Origin: JAVBJN01 sp031546985
GTDB taxonomy: Bacteria; Bacteroidota; Bacteroidia; Chitinophagales; Chitinophagaceae
Length of the DNA: 39,149 bases
Assembly: GCA_031546985.1 (NCBI GenBank)
Contig: JAVBJN010000061.1
Coordinates: forward strand, 1-39,149
Direction of reading: 5' to 3'
Part shown: piece by piece, positions 14,601-22,373 of the stretch
Position numbering within the stretch: position 1 is the stretch's first letter
Layout: the number at the start of each line of letters is the position of its first letter
Made by a program: the position numbers and the translations under genes
The notes under the pieces: generated by a model
Told to the model about the DNA's origin: nothing
Database searches by the model: none
What the model saw: the letters and a program-made list of their open reading frames with translations, nothing else

Positions 14601-16457
14601 GTAGCCAAGGCCACTTACGATGTTACCGCCAGCGAACTGCGCTTGTACAATGGCTCGGGCATCATTAACCAAAACAACAACCTGCTGGCGCAGGGCACCT
14701 TTAATTTTAGCGGCAGCTCCGATAAACTAGATGGCTCCTTACAGTTTCAGGATACCAAGCTCAATTTCCTGCAAAGCTTTATGACCGGCGTGGTATCTGA
14801 TCTGAAGGGTACTGCCACCGGCAAGTTGTATTTAAAGGGCTCAAGCAAAACACCTTTGATCAATGGCGAAGTGCAGCTTCAGAATGCCGGGTTCAAAATC
14901 GACTACCTGGGTGTGCCTTACACCATTCAACCCACCAACGTAAACTTTACACCGGATAAGATCAGTTTTGACCAGCTCGTGCTGGTAGATCCCAATAAAC
15001 ATGAAGCCAATGTAAAAGGCATCATTACCCACCACAACCTGGATCACTGGTACTTTGACCTGTCGCTTACAGGCAGGGAATTCCTGATCATGAATACGAC
15101 ATCTGCCGATAACGATCTGTTTTACGGCTATATTGTGGCCGATGCCACCGCTACCATTAAAGGTAATCTTGATGGTATGGTGATTAACGTGAGCCGCGCA
15201 GTGCCTTCTCCCAATACCCGCATCAATGTAGGCTTGCCTGGCAGCGGTGACCTGGGCTCTTATGATTTTGTAACCTTCCGCACCTTTGACCAGCAGCAGA
15301 AAGAACATAAAAAATCGCGCTTCGATCTTACGCTGCGCATCAATGCCGATATTAACGAAAACGCTACCACTTCCATCATCATTGACCCATCTACCAACAG
15401 TGGCATTACCGCTACCGGTACCGGTAAACTGACTATCGATTTTCCACTGGATGGCGAAATGAAGATGAATGGCAACATCGATATCAGTCAGGGTGTGTAC
15501 GACTACAAATTTGCCAACTCGCTCGTGTTTATACCCATTGAACGGAAATTTACCATCGATAAAGGCAGCCGTGTGATATTTGAAGGCGATCCCAGCAACG
15601 CCCTGCTGGATGTAAAAGCTATTTATAAAGTAGAAGGTGGTGCCGTTCCTATGACCCTCCTCACGCCGCAGGAACAAACACAAATGGAAAGCTCTTCTTC
15701 TAACGACGAGTACCGTGAAATGAAACGCAGGCAGCCCACTTTTGTGTACCTCTCCATGAAAGGGCACCTGGCCAATCCTACCCTCAAGTTCGATATCCAG
15801 ATGCCGGACTATAAAGCCTATGGCGATCTGGCATCGCAGAAATTGCGCCGCCTGCGCGATGATGATGCCGAGATGCTGGTGCAGGTAGGTTCGCTGCTGA
15901 TCTTTAACTCGTTTTACACGCAAAACAATACCGGGCTGGGTGGTGAGCTGGGCCAGGCTGGTGTAACCATGGTAACCAATATGCTTTCGTCTACGGTATC
16001 ATCGCAGCTCACCAACCTGATTGGTAACCGCCTGCTGAATGATAAATCGCTAAACCTGAATGTGCAGTACAACCGGGTAAACTATACTACCGGCGGCATT
16101 TCTACCGGCAATATGGTGCGCAACGAATTCCAGTTTGGGGTATCTAAAAACTTCTTCGATAATCGCCTCATTGTAGATGTGGGCACCGGCGGTATCGACT
16201 TTAATGAAAACCGCAGTATTGGCAATGCCCGTTACAACAGTATTCCGGGTGACTACCGCATACAATACCTGCTTACAGAAGACGGGCGCTACCGTACCAA
16301 CCTGTTTCGCTCTACCAACTACGATGCCATTGATGGACGTATGTATAAACTGGGCGTGGGTATTGGCTACCGCAAAAACTTTAATGAGTTTAAAGAACTT
16401 GTGCCTTTCCTCAACAAGCGTAAAACGCAGCCTAAAGACACTACGGGTAAGAGATAA
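11679..16457 (+). CDS. tamB: TamB-like translocation/assembly protein (AsmA/DUF490 superfamily)
   Basis: A 1592-residue envelope protein. A single N-terminal membrane segment (IFGIILLSLVTLLGIVAFLL, about 7-26) anchors it in the inner membrane. The AsmA-like start LTKQVTQYLSKKLQTRVEI follows, then about 1100 residues of repeating beta-strand sequence of the TamB/bridge-protein type. The C-terminal DUF490 domain (about 1200-1560) includes DVKAIYKVEGGAVPMTLL and a closing beta-rich, outer-membrane-like end (GISTGNMVRNEFQFGVSKN, LGVGIGYRKNF). Such proteins span the periplasm and are implicated in outer-membrane protein assembly or phospholipid transport. The start codon is TTG: no in-frame ATG lies upstream, and the next Met is far inside. 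No TamA partner is adjacent. The long opposite-strand frames here are shadows. Confidence 0.93.
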   Translation: MKKALKIFGIILLSLVTLLGIVAFLLNTYSFQNFLTKQVTQYLSKKLQTRVEIRNVRLDLFYKVNISGIYIEDRAKDTLLYAGLIKLDAGNVFSDYRVIRNITLEDAFVNINRKATGKAWNYDFIVDAFAGNSQPKKKKNSGGSFALDLKQAHFKNVHVRQLDRWVGSDMEYHLNTLDLDAKKVDLVKKNITLNKLAIDGANIILRDYTGGRPDSLKPKPNATDTNIIRFNPAGWKIALEELQLRNSRFELSDPETEATPNYFDAKNILVTQINGTLKNARLDGDTIKTTIVKLTAKERCGLEITDFHTDAEVSHVGVICKNLLLQTRRSEIRDFYAMRYNRFGDFLDYINNVVMEGNFNNSFVSSDDVAYFAEPLQSWKMRVKANGKVKGTVANLRAQDLYVDNGITKFLGDFTMRGLPDIDSTFMDVRPKMMITSGTDLNRFAPTLDDISGVNLKALNAISFKGAFTGFINDFVAYGDFNTNLGFAHTDINMKLPIQGIATYSGKVETRDFDIGTLLYQQDLLGKASVIGAVKGQGFTLKTLKIEIDAVVKQVEVNGYNYHNLDAKGAVAKGIFDGKFNAADPNLTLQTNGRIDFSGSVPRFNIVGNVDTIDLKALKLTDPHIYGKARFRTAFTANNIDNFLGQASLYEIDMHKDSLRLDLDSLILVSTMNGNEKVLSLISDNVAAEIKGEFSILSLPGSVQHFMSRYLPEYIKAPSGSFQNDFTFTIHLQHVSNLLNSFVPYLKGFDETEITGSLNNRNQQLSFNATIPEFTYNNNTVNTTTLVANGNNEKLDLVLKTGEVIQNDDLLIPELVFSSSLSNNRANFSLNTSSTTTLSQATVNGYAEAINDSLRLYFNPSTINFNEKTWQIPSGNKIVFSKGYIAVQNFEIGSGSQKIKVSSPYPLNPKQRVEITLQQIDLEQLAILSGITSPRIIGFANGTATIDSVWGGQFIETDLSIDNLVLNNDTVGKVVAKATYDVTASELRLYNGSGIINQNNNLLAQGTFNFSGSSDKLDGSLQFQDTKLNFLQSFMTGVVSDLKGTATGKLYLKGSSKTPLINGEVQLQNAGFKIDYLGVPYTIQPTNVNFTPDKISFDQLVLVDPNKHEANVKGIITHHNLDHWYFDLSLTGREFLIMNTTSADNDLFYGYIVADATATIKGNLDGMVINVSRAVPSPNTRINVGLPGSGDLGSYDFVTFRTFDQQQKEHKKSRFDLTLRINADINENATTSIIIDPSTNSGITATGTGKLTIDFPLDGEMKMNGNIDISQGVYDYKFANSLVFIPIERKFTIDKGSRVIFEGDPSNALLDVKAIYKVEGGAVPMTLLTPQEQTQMESSSSNDEYREMKRRQPTFVYLSMKGHLANPTLKFDIQMPDYKAYGDLASQKLRRLRDDDAEMLVQVGSLLIFNSFYTQNNTGLGGELGQAGVTMVTNMLSSTVSSQLTNLIGNRLLNDKSLNLNVQYNRVNYTTGGISTGNMVRNEFQFGVSKNFFDNRLIVDVGTGGIDFNENRSIGNARYNSIPGDYRIQYLLTEDGRYRTNLFRSTNYDAIDGRMYKLGVGIGYRKNFNEFKELVPFLNKRKTQPKDTTGKR

Positions 16458-16472
16458 TCGTATGTGCTCCGG

Positions 16473-16672
16473 CACTTCGACAGGCTCAGTGACCTGCGGG
16501 TCCTTTTGCAGAAGATAATCTTACCAAATTTCCCGACACTGAGTGTTTCCGCCCACTGAGCCCCTATAGCCGGGGCACTCTGGTTTCCGGTCACTGAGCT
16601 TGTCGAAGTGACATCCTTTTATTACTATTCCAACAATAGCGTTCCGCCCACTGAGCCTGTCGAAGTGGGCGG
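16473..16672. repeat. Cluster of family B palindromic repeats
   Basis: The gap between the TamB-like gene and ribBA holds three copies of a palindrome with core CTGAGC(C/T)TGTCGAAG: 16473-16493 (inverted, CACTTCGACAGGCTCAGTGA), 16590-16612 (GTCACTGAGC...GAAGTGAC), and 16644-16672, extended by flanking CCGCCCA/TGGGCGG. A half-site CCGCCCACTGAG lies at 16549-16560. The flanking stem bases differ between copies but each still pairs with its own partner, which is compensatory change. Another copy is at 24158-24182. No coding potential is seen. Confidence 0.8.
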
Positions 16673-16682
16673 AAACCCAATA

Positions 16683-16719
16683 AAAAAGCCTTCCCCACAT
16701 ACCGTGGAGAAGGCTTTTT
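16683..16719. terminator. Bidirectional terminator between TamB-like gene and ribBA
   Basis: Stem AAAAAGCCTTC / GAAGGCTTTTT with an inner CCA/TGG pair and loop CATACCG. Both sides carry A/T runs, so it can end both the rightward TamB-like transcript and the leftward ribBA transcript, whose stop lies 22 bases away. Confidence 0.88.
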
Positions 16720-16740
16720 CTATCCGCTTAATGCTATGAT

Positions 16741-17940
16741 CTATTTAAGAATTTCGTGCCCCAGCTTATCGCGCTTGGTTTGCAGGTAAAATTCGTTGTG
16801 TGGGTTAGGTGCCATTTCAATCGCAACGTTTTCTACGATTTCGAGTCCGTAACCACTCAGGCCAGCACGTTTTTTAGGATTGTTGGTCATGAGGCGAATC
16901 TTGGAAACACCCAGGTAACGCAAGATCTGCGCACCAATACCATAATCTCTTTCGTCCATTTTAAAGCCCAGTTGCAGGTTGGCCTCTACGGTATCCAAAC
17001 CTTCTTCCTGGAGCTTGTAAGCCTTCAGTTTGTTCAGCAATCCAATGCCACGACCTTCCTGGTTCATATACAGGATTACGCCTTTGCCTTCGCGCTCTAC
17101 CATCTCCATGGCCGCATGCAGCTGTTCGCCACAATCGCAACGCAGGGAGTGCAGAATATCGCCGGTAAAGCAGGAGCTGTGTACACGCAGCAGCACTGGT
17201 TCGTCGGGTGCCCAGTCGCCTTTTTTCAGCGCCATGTGCATTTCGCCGGTATTCTTATGTTTAAAAGCAATGAGTTCAAAGTTGCCGTATTTGGTAGGCA
17301 TTTGTACCCTTACATCTTCTTCGATAAGGGTTTCTTTCTCCAGGCGGTATTGGATCAGGTCTTTAATAGAGATCAGTTTCAGATCAAAGCGGTCGGCAAT
17401 TTCCCTCAACTGAGGCAAACGGGCCATGCTACCGTCTTCGTTCATAATCTCTACCAATACACCTGCCGGTTCAAAACCAGCCAGGCGAGCCAGATCGATG
17501 GTAGCTTCGGTATGCCCGATGCGGCGCAAAACGCCTTCTTTTCTGGCCCTTAATGGAAAAATGTGCCCGGGACGGCCCAAATCTTCCGGCTTGGTATCCG
17601 GGTTTATCAATGCCTGAACGGTTTTAGCCCTGTCGTGTGCAGAGATACCGGTGGTACATCCTTGCCCGATAAGGTCTACCGAAACGGTAAAGGGCGTTTG
17701 GTGCAATACCGTATTATCCTCTACCATCAAGTGCAGCTTCAGTTGGTCGCAGCGCTCTTCAGAAAGCGGTGCACAAATGAGGCCTCTTCCGTATTTTGAC
17801 ATGAAATTGATAATCTCGGGGGTCACGTTTCTGGCGGCAGTAAGAAAGTCGCCTTCATTTTCCCTGTCTTCGTCATCCACAACTATGATTAGTTTACCAT
17901 TGCGGATGTCTTCTAATGCAGATTCTATAGTGTCTAACAT
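16741..17940 (-). CDS. ribBA: Bifunctional riboflavin enzyme RibBA
   Basis: A 399-residue fusion supplying both branches of riboflavin synthesis. Residues 1 to about 200 are 3,4-dihydroxy-2-butanone-4-phosphate synthase, with the acidic magnesium/substrate loop VVDDEDRENEGDF (20-32), QGCTTGISAHDRAKT and HTEATIDLARLAG. Residues about 205-399 are GTP cyclohydrolase II, with zinc-binding cysteines in HSSCFTGDILHSLRCDCGEQL, the catalytic QEGRGIGLLNKLKAYKLQ, DYGIGAQILR and the late MTNNPKK. Key motifs of both halves are intact, so both activities are expected, unlike RibBA proteins with a decayed half. It has its own promoter box just upstream. I see no FMN riboswitch in the 36-base leader gap; the other riboflavin genes are not in this window. 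Confidence 0.97.
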   Translation of the reverse strand: MLDTIESALEDIRNGKLIIVVDDEDRENEGDFLTAARNVTPEIINFMSKYGRGLICAPLSEERCDQLKLHLMVEDNTVLHQTPFTVSVDLIGQGCTTGISAHDRAKTVQALINPDTKPEDLGRPGHIFPLRARKEGVLRRIGHTEATIDLARLAGFEPAGVLVEIMNEDGSMARLPQLREIADRFDLKLISIKDLIQYRLEKETLIEEDVRVQMPTKYGNFELIAFKHKNTGEMHMALKKGDWAPDEPVLLRVHSSCFTGDILHSLRCDCGEQLHAAMEMVEREGKGVILYMNQEGRGIGLLNKLKAYKLQEEGLDTVEANLQLGFKMDERDYGIGAQILRYLGVSKIRLMTNNPKKRAGLSGYGLEIVENVAIEMAPNPHNEFYLQTKRDKLGHEILK

Positions 17941-17947
17941 AACGGTG

Positions 17948-17955
17948 CAAAATTA
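17948..17955 (-). promoter_or_regulatory. -7 promoter box of ribBA
   Basis: On the minus strand TAATTTTG fits TAnnTTTG exactly, seven bases before the ATG at 17940. The expected transcript would have almost no leader, leaving no room for an FMN riboswitch. Confidence 0.55.
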
Positions 17956-17976
17956 GTCTTTTAATCAATCACTACC

Positions 17977-19173
17977 TCATTCTGTGCTACGTTTTGTACG
18001 CTGCCATACCGGGCTGGCTTTACCATTTAAATAACGCCAGAAGCCGAGCAAAAGTGCCAGGTTCATAAACAGGAAATGACGTAATGAACGAAGGAATGAA
18101 ATATGTAATCCTATTGAGGAGAATGGAATATCAACTAATGCAAGCAGCAATACGGCTGCCATAGCGGCCAGCCCATACCAACCCGCAGGCGTACAAAGGG
18201 TCATGCCCAGCAGGGTGCAACCTATAACTAAAAGCAATAAGGGTGTAAACCATCTCAATACCTTGTGCGACCAGTAGCAGAATACTGCTGCCTTCCAGGG
18301 CGGAGAAAGCAGGCCCCGCAATGCCATCAGATTCTGGAAATTGCCGGTAGAGATACGGGCCTTACGACGGAATTCCACATCAGAATCGCCGCTAACGTCT
18401 TCATAACAAATAGCTTTGGGGTGCAATATGGCTTTATACCCCTTCTCAAGCACCTTCATAGAGATGTAGAAATCATCTACAATAAAGCCATCGGGCACTT
18501 CGGTATACAATTCGGTGCGCATGGCATAACAAGCACCAAAAGCGCCAATCATGGTACCCCAGATAATGCCCTCCTGGTATTTCAAAGTCAGCTCCCGGTT
18601 GTTGTACACGTTTTCCACACCCGATACGTTATCGGATTTGATGCCGGAGAACAGCACATTGGCCCCTACCAGCCCCATTTGGAGATCGGCAAACGGAACA
18701 GCTAAGCGGGTTAAGGTTTCGGGGGTAAAAATCACATTGGCATCGGTAAACACCAGCAGATCGGGTTTGTGCGCACCTTCCTGCACCTGCTTTACCAGCC
18801 GGTTCAGTACCGAGGGCTTACCCGTGCGCTGCTCAAAACGAACCAGCTCTACCGCATAACCATGCCGTACAAAAGTATTAATGATCTGGTCGGTATCGTC
18901 GGTAGAAGCATCGGAGCCAATGATAACATGCAGTCTATTGGCCGGGTAATGGGTATTGAACAGGCTTTCGAGTTTGGCGCCGATTACGCTCTGCTCGTTG
19001 TGCACCGCCATCACTACCGTTAACAGTGGTTTTTCTGCATGCCAGGTTGAATAGTCAGGCAATACCTTGCCCTTACTGCGCAGTTGCAACAGGAAGGGAT
19101 AAAACAGATACGAATGAAGTATCAGCAACAGGCAAAGGGTAATTATGACGGTACCAGCTATCACGAAGTACAA
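17977..19173 (-). CDS. Membrane glycosyltransferase family 2
   Basis: A 398-residue inner-membrane GT2. A transmembrane segment at about 4-26 precedes a GT-A catalytic domain: LTVVMAVHNE (51-60), GSDASTDDT for nucleotide-sugar binding (87-94), the metal-binding TDAN (143-146), IVDDFYIS, and the acceptor-side RRKARISTGNFQNL, which stands in place of the QxxRW of processive synthases. Three or four C-terminal segments follow (about 300-380). Architecture resembles hyaluronan/cellulose-synthase-like enzymes that extend a glycan on the cytosolic face. Sugar and acceptor are unknown. It overlaps the upstream glycosyltransferase gene by 13 bases, so translation of the two is probably coupled. ribBA follows but has its own promoter. 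Confidence 0.9.
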   Translation of the reverse strand: MYFVIAGTVIITLCLLLILHSYLFYPFLLQLRSKGKVLPDYSTWHAEKPLLTVVMAVHNEQSVIGAKLESLFNTHYPANRLHVIIGSDASTDDTDQIINTFVRHGYAVELVRFEQRTGKPSVLNRLVKQVQEGAHKPDLLVFTDANVIFTPETLTRLAVPFADLQMGLVGANVLFSGIKSDNVSGVENVYNNRELTLKYQEGIIWGTMIGAFGACYAMRTELYTEVPDGFIVDDFYISMKVLEKGYKAILHPKAICYEDVSGDSDVEFRRKARISTGNFQNLMALRGLLSPPWKAAVFCYWSHKVLRWFTPLLLLVIGCTLLGMTLCTPAGWYGLAAMAAVLLLALVDIPFSSIGLHISFLRSLRHFLFMNLALLLGFWRYLNGKASPVWQRTKRSTE

Positions 19174-20369
19174 AGATGCTTAAAGAGGCTGATATTTTCC
19201 TGTATGATTTTGCTTTTGTTGTACTGCTCAAACATCAGCTTACGGGCATTTTGCCCAATGGCTTGCGCCTCGGAGGGATGTGCCAGGCACCAACTTATCT
19301 TATCGGCAAAAGCATGGGCGGTATCGGCAATGAGCACATGCTCGCCATTGCGCACCGCAATACCTTCTGCACCCACACTGGTGCTGATTACGGTTTTGCC
19401 CAGCGCCAGCGCTTCCATAATTTTAATGCGTAGCCCGCCGCCGGAGAGCAAGGGCACCAGCATAATATTGTGTTGCAGGTGAAACAGCTGCGCGTCGGCT
19501 ACCATTCCGGGTACTACTACGCCATCCTTACCATCCAGCGCCAGCAATGCAGGTGGCATATGTTTACCAGCCAGGTATAAGTGTAAGTCGGGGTGTTTGC
19601 GGTGTACCTGCGGCCACACCTGGGCCAGCAACCATTCTATGGCTTCGAGGTTGGGCATCCAGTCCATAGAGCCAATATGATACACCGATAAAGCATTCAT
19701 TTCCGTTGCGGGTAAGGTTGCAAAAGCCTGGGTATCGATGCCAAACGGGTAAATGTGCATAGGCGCTTCTACCCCAATAGACCGGGCCAGCGCTGCATCT
19801 TCTTCAGATATGGGCAGCAGCTTGTCGAATTGGTTGAGCATCTGCTGTTCGTACTTTTTTAACCGGCCAGCCAGCAGGCGCAGGTATGCTTTTTTAGCGG
19901 GGTTGGCCGTTTGCGATGCCAGGCGGTCCCAGATCAGGTATTCCACATTGTGCATGCGACATACGCAGATGGCATTGCTGTGCGCCCGCACCGTTTCGAG
20001 ATACGGCGCCAGGTATATGCCTTCGAACTGCACCACATCGTACTGCTCTTCCTGCAGCCAGGTTTTCAGTTGCTCGTTAAAAGCAGTATTCTCAAACCGC
20101 TGAATATTATAAGATTTGCTGGAAAACAGGTTGAGCAGCGCGTCCAACGGTTTTACCCGGTTGTCTACCGGTATTGCCGCATAACGTTTGGCTCCTGCAA
20201 ACAGTTTTTTCTGATCGGTCTCAGACACGGGATGTTTGGTGGTATTCATAACCAGGTAATGCACATCGCAACCAGCCTGCACATAACCACTCAGCGAATA
20301 ATGAATCCCCATTGCCCCGCCATCGTTTAACGGAAAGGGCACCCGGTTAGATAAGATCAGAATTTTCAA
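19161..20369 (-). CDS. Glycosyltransferase family 4
   Basis: A 402-residue GT-B glycosyltransferase. The N-terminal domain starts KILILSNRVPFPLNDGGAMG, the common GT4 opening with a glycine-rich acceptor/donor loop. The C-terminal domain has the donor-binding segment LSGGGLRIKIMEALALGK followed by VISTSVGAEGI, with the glutamate typical of the EX7E motif. No signal or membrane segment is seen, so it should act in the cytosol or at the membrane surface. It is the first gene of a leftward pair with the membrane GT2 and is divergent from the formyltransferase gene across 80 bases that hold both promoters. Donor and acceptor sugars cannot be assigned. Confidence 0.92.
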   Translation of the reverse strand: MKILILSNRVPFPLNDGGAMGIHYSLSGYVQAGCDVHYLVMNTTKHPVSETDQKKLFAGAKRYAAIPVDNRVKPLDALLNLFSSKSYNIQRFENTAFNEQLKTWLQEEQYDVVQFEGIYLAPYLETVRAHSNAICVCRMHNVEYLIWDRLASQTANPAKKAYLRLLAGRLKKYEQQMLNQFDKLLPISEEDAALARSIGVEAPMHIYPFGIDTQAFATLPATEMNALSVYHIGSMDWMPNLEAIEWLLAQVWPQVHRKHPDLHLYLAGKHMPPALLALDGKDGVVVPGMVADAQLFHLQHNIMLVPLLSGGGLRIKIMEALALGKTVISTSVGAEGIAVRNGEHVLIADTAHAFADKISWCLAHPSEAQAIGQNARKLMFEQYNKSKIIQENISLFKHLCTS

Positions 20370-20386
20370 ATCAAATAATTATACAG

Positions 20387-20394
20387 CAAAAATA
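20387..20394 (-). promoter_or_regulatory. -7 promoter box of the leftward glycosyltransferase pair
   Basis: TATTTTTG on the minus strand is an exact TAnnTTTG match, 17 bases before the ATG of the GT4 gene. Confidence 0.6.
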
Positions 20395-20436
20395 AGCGCA
20401 GGAACCGCATACGCAAGCGCTGCCCGATTATTTAGC

Positions 20437-20444
20437 TATCTTAG
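20437..20444 (+). promoter_or_regulatory. Possible -7 box very close to the formyltransferase start
   Basis: TATCTTAG matches seven of eight positions of TAnnTTTG and ends only five bases before the ATG at 20450. If real, the transcript would start at or within a base or two of the start codon (leaderless). Confidence 0.3.
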
Positions 20445-20449
20445 CACCA

Positions 20450-21196
20450 ATGCAGAAAGAAATTATTTTCCTGGGGTCAAAGCCTGTAGGGTACCATTGC
20501 CTGGCGCATCTGATACAGCAACAAGCTACCCTGGATTATACCATTATTGGCGTGTTCACCAACGACAATCCTGTTTTTAGTAAAGACCTGAGCCTGAAAC
20601 AACTGGCCGCGCAGCATCATATTCCGGTTATAAATTCGCTGGAAGACATGCCGGATTGCGATATCCTGTACTCGGTACAATACCACCGCATTTTACAACA
20701 GCAACATATAGCCAAAGCCCGGCAGCGGGCTGTAAACCTGCACATGGCTCCCCTACCCGAATACCGTGGCTGCAACCAGTTTTCGTTTGCTATTCTCGAT
20801 GGTGCCGGCACTTTTGGCACCACTGTGCATACGATGGATGCCCGCATCGATCATGGCGATATCCTGTTCGAAAACCGCTTTGCCATACCCGAAAACTGCT
20901 GGGTAAACGAATTGTACCAGCTAACTTACGAAGCCAGCCTGCAATTGTTTACAACTTCACTTGCAGCTATTATTGCAGACGATGTGCATCCCGTGCCGCA
21001 GCAGCAATTGCTGGATGCGCGCCCCTCGAGCCTCCATTTCAGAAATGAGATTAACGAGGTAAAACAAATAGACCTCAACTGGCCCGAAGATAAAATACAA
21101 CGCCACATCAGAGCCACCTACATGCCGGGATTTGAACCACCCTATACCCTTATCAACGGCACCAAAGTATATTTTGAACCGCAGCCTGACGCATGA
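20450..21196 (+). CDS. Formyltransferase, probable sugar N-formyltransferase
   Basis: A 248-residue protein of the formyltetrahydrofolate-dependent formyltransferase fold. The catalytic triad is Asn96, His98 and Asp134, with the signature HMAPLPEYRG and the later DARIDHGDIL. Its spacing matches that of methionyl-tRNA formyltransferase (Asn106, His108, Asp144). The protein is about 60 residues shorter than Fmt and lacks the C-terminal tRNA-binding domain. It ends with a short segment (RNEINEVKQIDLNW...MPGFEPPYTLING) like that of ArnA-type and sugar N-formyltransferases. With glycosyltransferases on both sides, I infer formylation of an amino sugar nucleotide. Its stop overlaps the next start by four bases (ATGA), so the two are translationally coupled. 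No sugar aminotransferase is nearby. Confidence 0.85.
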   Translation: MQKEIIFLGSKPVGYHCLAHLIQQQATLDYTIIGVFTNDNPVFSKDLSLKQLAAQHHIPVINSLEDMPDCDILYSVQYHRILQQQHIAKARQRAVNLHMAPLPEYRGCNQFSFAILDGAGTFGTTVHTMDARIDHGDILFENRFAIPENCWVNELYQLTYEASLQLFTTSLAAIIADDVHPVPQQQLLDARPSSLHFRNEINEVKQIDLNWPEDKIQRHIRATYMPGFEPPYTLINGTKVYFEPQPDA

Positions 21197-22281
21197 AGAC
21201 CTTAGTATTTACCGTTACCACCGATCTTAGTTACGACCAGCGGATGATCCGCATTTGCAGCAGTATGGCCCAGGCAGGTTATGATGTGCTGCTGGTGGGC
21301 CGCAACCGTCGCTCCAGCATTCCCTTGCCCACACAACCGTTCCGGCAAAAACGCATTAACTGCTGGTTCGATAAGGGCAAGTTGTTTTACGCAGAGTATA
21401 ATCTGCGCCTGTTTTTCTTCCTGCTTTTTTGCAAGGCCCATTTGTTTTGCGCTATTGACCTCGATACCATATTGCCGGTTTATTACATCAGCAAATGGCG
21501 GCGCAAACCCCGTGTGTACGATGCGCACGAGCTGTTTTGCGAGATGGAAGAGATCATAGCGCGCCCTACCATTTACAAAGCCTGGAAATGGATCGAGCGC
21601 CATACCGTGCCCCATTTCCCCAACGGCTACGCGGTAAGCTATACCTACACCCAGGAGTTTAAAAGAATGTATGGGGTTGATTATGGCATTATCCGCAACG
21701 CAACCATACTGCGGCCGTTTACCATTCCACCCAAACCAGAAAAGCACATCCTTTACCAGGGCGCGGTAAACGAAGGCCGTTCTTTCGAAACCCTTATTCC
21801 CGCTATGCAGTGGGTAAATGCACCGCTTATTATTTGCGGGCAAGGCAATTTTTTTGAACAGGCGCAGGCCCTTGCGCAACAGCACCAGTTGGGCAGCAAA
21901 GTGCAATTCAAAGGCTACATTCAACCCAAAGACCTGCCGGCTTATACCGCCCAGGCTTATATTGGCATTACGCTGTTTCAGGAAACGGGCCTCAGCAACC
22001 GCTACTCGCTGGCCAATCGCTTTTTCGATTACATGCACCACCGTGTGCCGCAAATCTGCGTAAACTACCCGGAGTATGAAGAGATCAATAAAGAATTTGA
22101 GATAGCCGTGCTGGTGAGCGACCTTAGCCCCGAAAGCATTGCTGCGGCCATTAACCGCTTGCTGAACGACGACGTGTATTACCAGCGGCTGCAAGCCAAC
22201 TGCATGAAAGCGCGTGAAAAGTACTGCTGGCAGCAAGAAGAAAAGAAACTGGTGGCCTTCTATAATGCTATGAACCTTTAG
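21193..22281 (+). CDS. Glycosyltransferase (GT-B, family 4-like)
   Basis: A 362-residue GT-B glycosyltransferase starting KTLVFTVTTDLSYDQRMIRI, a form common in Bacteroidota surface-glycan clusters. The middle has RVYDAHELFCEMEEI, and the C-terminal donor domain has HILYQGAVNEGRSFETLI, then APLIICGQGNFFEQ and VQFKGYIQPKDLPAYTAQA. A patch of hydrophobic residues with aromatic neighbours (LRLFFFLLFCKAHLFCAI, about 72-89) could touch the membrane. The donor loop reads ETGLSNRYSLANRFFDYMH, a divergent EX7E region. The start ATG overlaps the formyltransferase stop, supporting one operon and one pathway. Substrates are unknown. Confidence 0.9.
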   Translation: MKTLVFTVTTDLSYDQRMIRICSSMAQAGYDVLLVGRNRRSSIPLPTQPFRQKRINCWFDKGKLFYAEYNLRLFFFLLFCKAHLFCAIDLDTILPVYYISKWRRKPRVYDAHELFCEMEEIIARPTIYKAWKWIERHTVPHFPNGYAVSYTYTQEFKRMYGVDYGIIRNATILRPFTIPPKPEKHILYQGAVNEGRSFETLIPAMQWVNAPLIICGQGNFFEQAQALAQQHQLGSKVQFKGYIQPKDLPAYTAQAYIGITLFQETGLSNRYSLANRFFDYMHHRVPQICVNYPEYEEINKEFEIAVLVSDLSPESIAAAINRLLNDDVYYQRLQANCMKAREKYCWQQEEKKLVAFYNAMNL

Positions 22282-22360
22282 GGCTCAATAGCATTGACCT
22301 AAACGGCTGCAACTACATTACATAAGGTTAAATTGACCTGTTTAATTATTGCAATTGGTA

Positions 22361-22368
22361 TAACTTTA
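22361..22368 (+). promoter_or_regulatory. Possible -7 box very close to the GT2 start
   Basis: TAACTTTA matches seven of eight positions of TAnnTTTG and ends five bases before the ATG at 22374, the same spacing as at the formyltransferase gene. Tentative. Confidence 0.3.
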
Positions 22369-22373
22369 AGCGT

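Noticed and set aside
14841..15923. A 360-residue leftward frame opposite the TamB-like gene (and similar long frames at 12162, 21202, 26428)
   Set aside because: Codon bias of the real strand creates these; they lack family motifs and are histidine/phenylalanine-rich in the way typical of antisense shadows.
17941..17976. FMN riboswitch upstream of ribBA
   Set aside because: Only 36 bases separate ribBA from the next gene and the promoter box is seven bases from the ATG; there is no room for the element.
20450..21196. Methionyl-tRNA formyltransferase (fmt)
   Set aside because: Too short, no C-terminal tRNA-binding domain, and embedded among glycosyltransferases.
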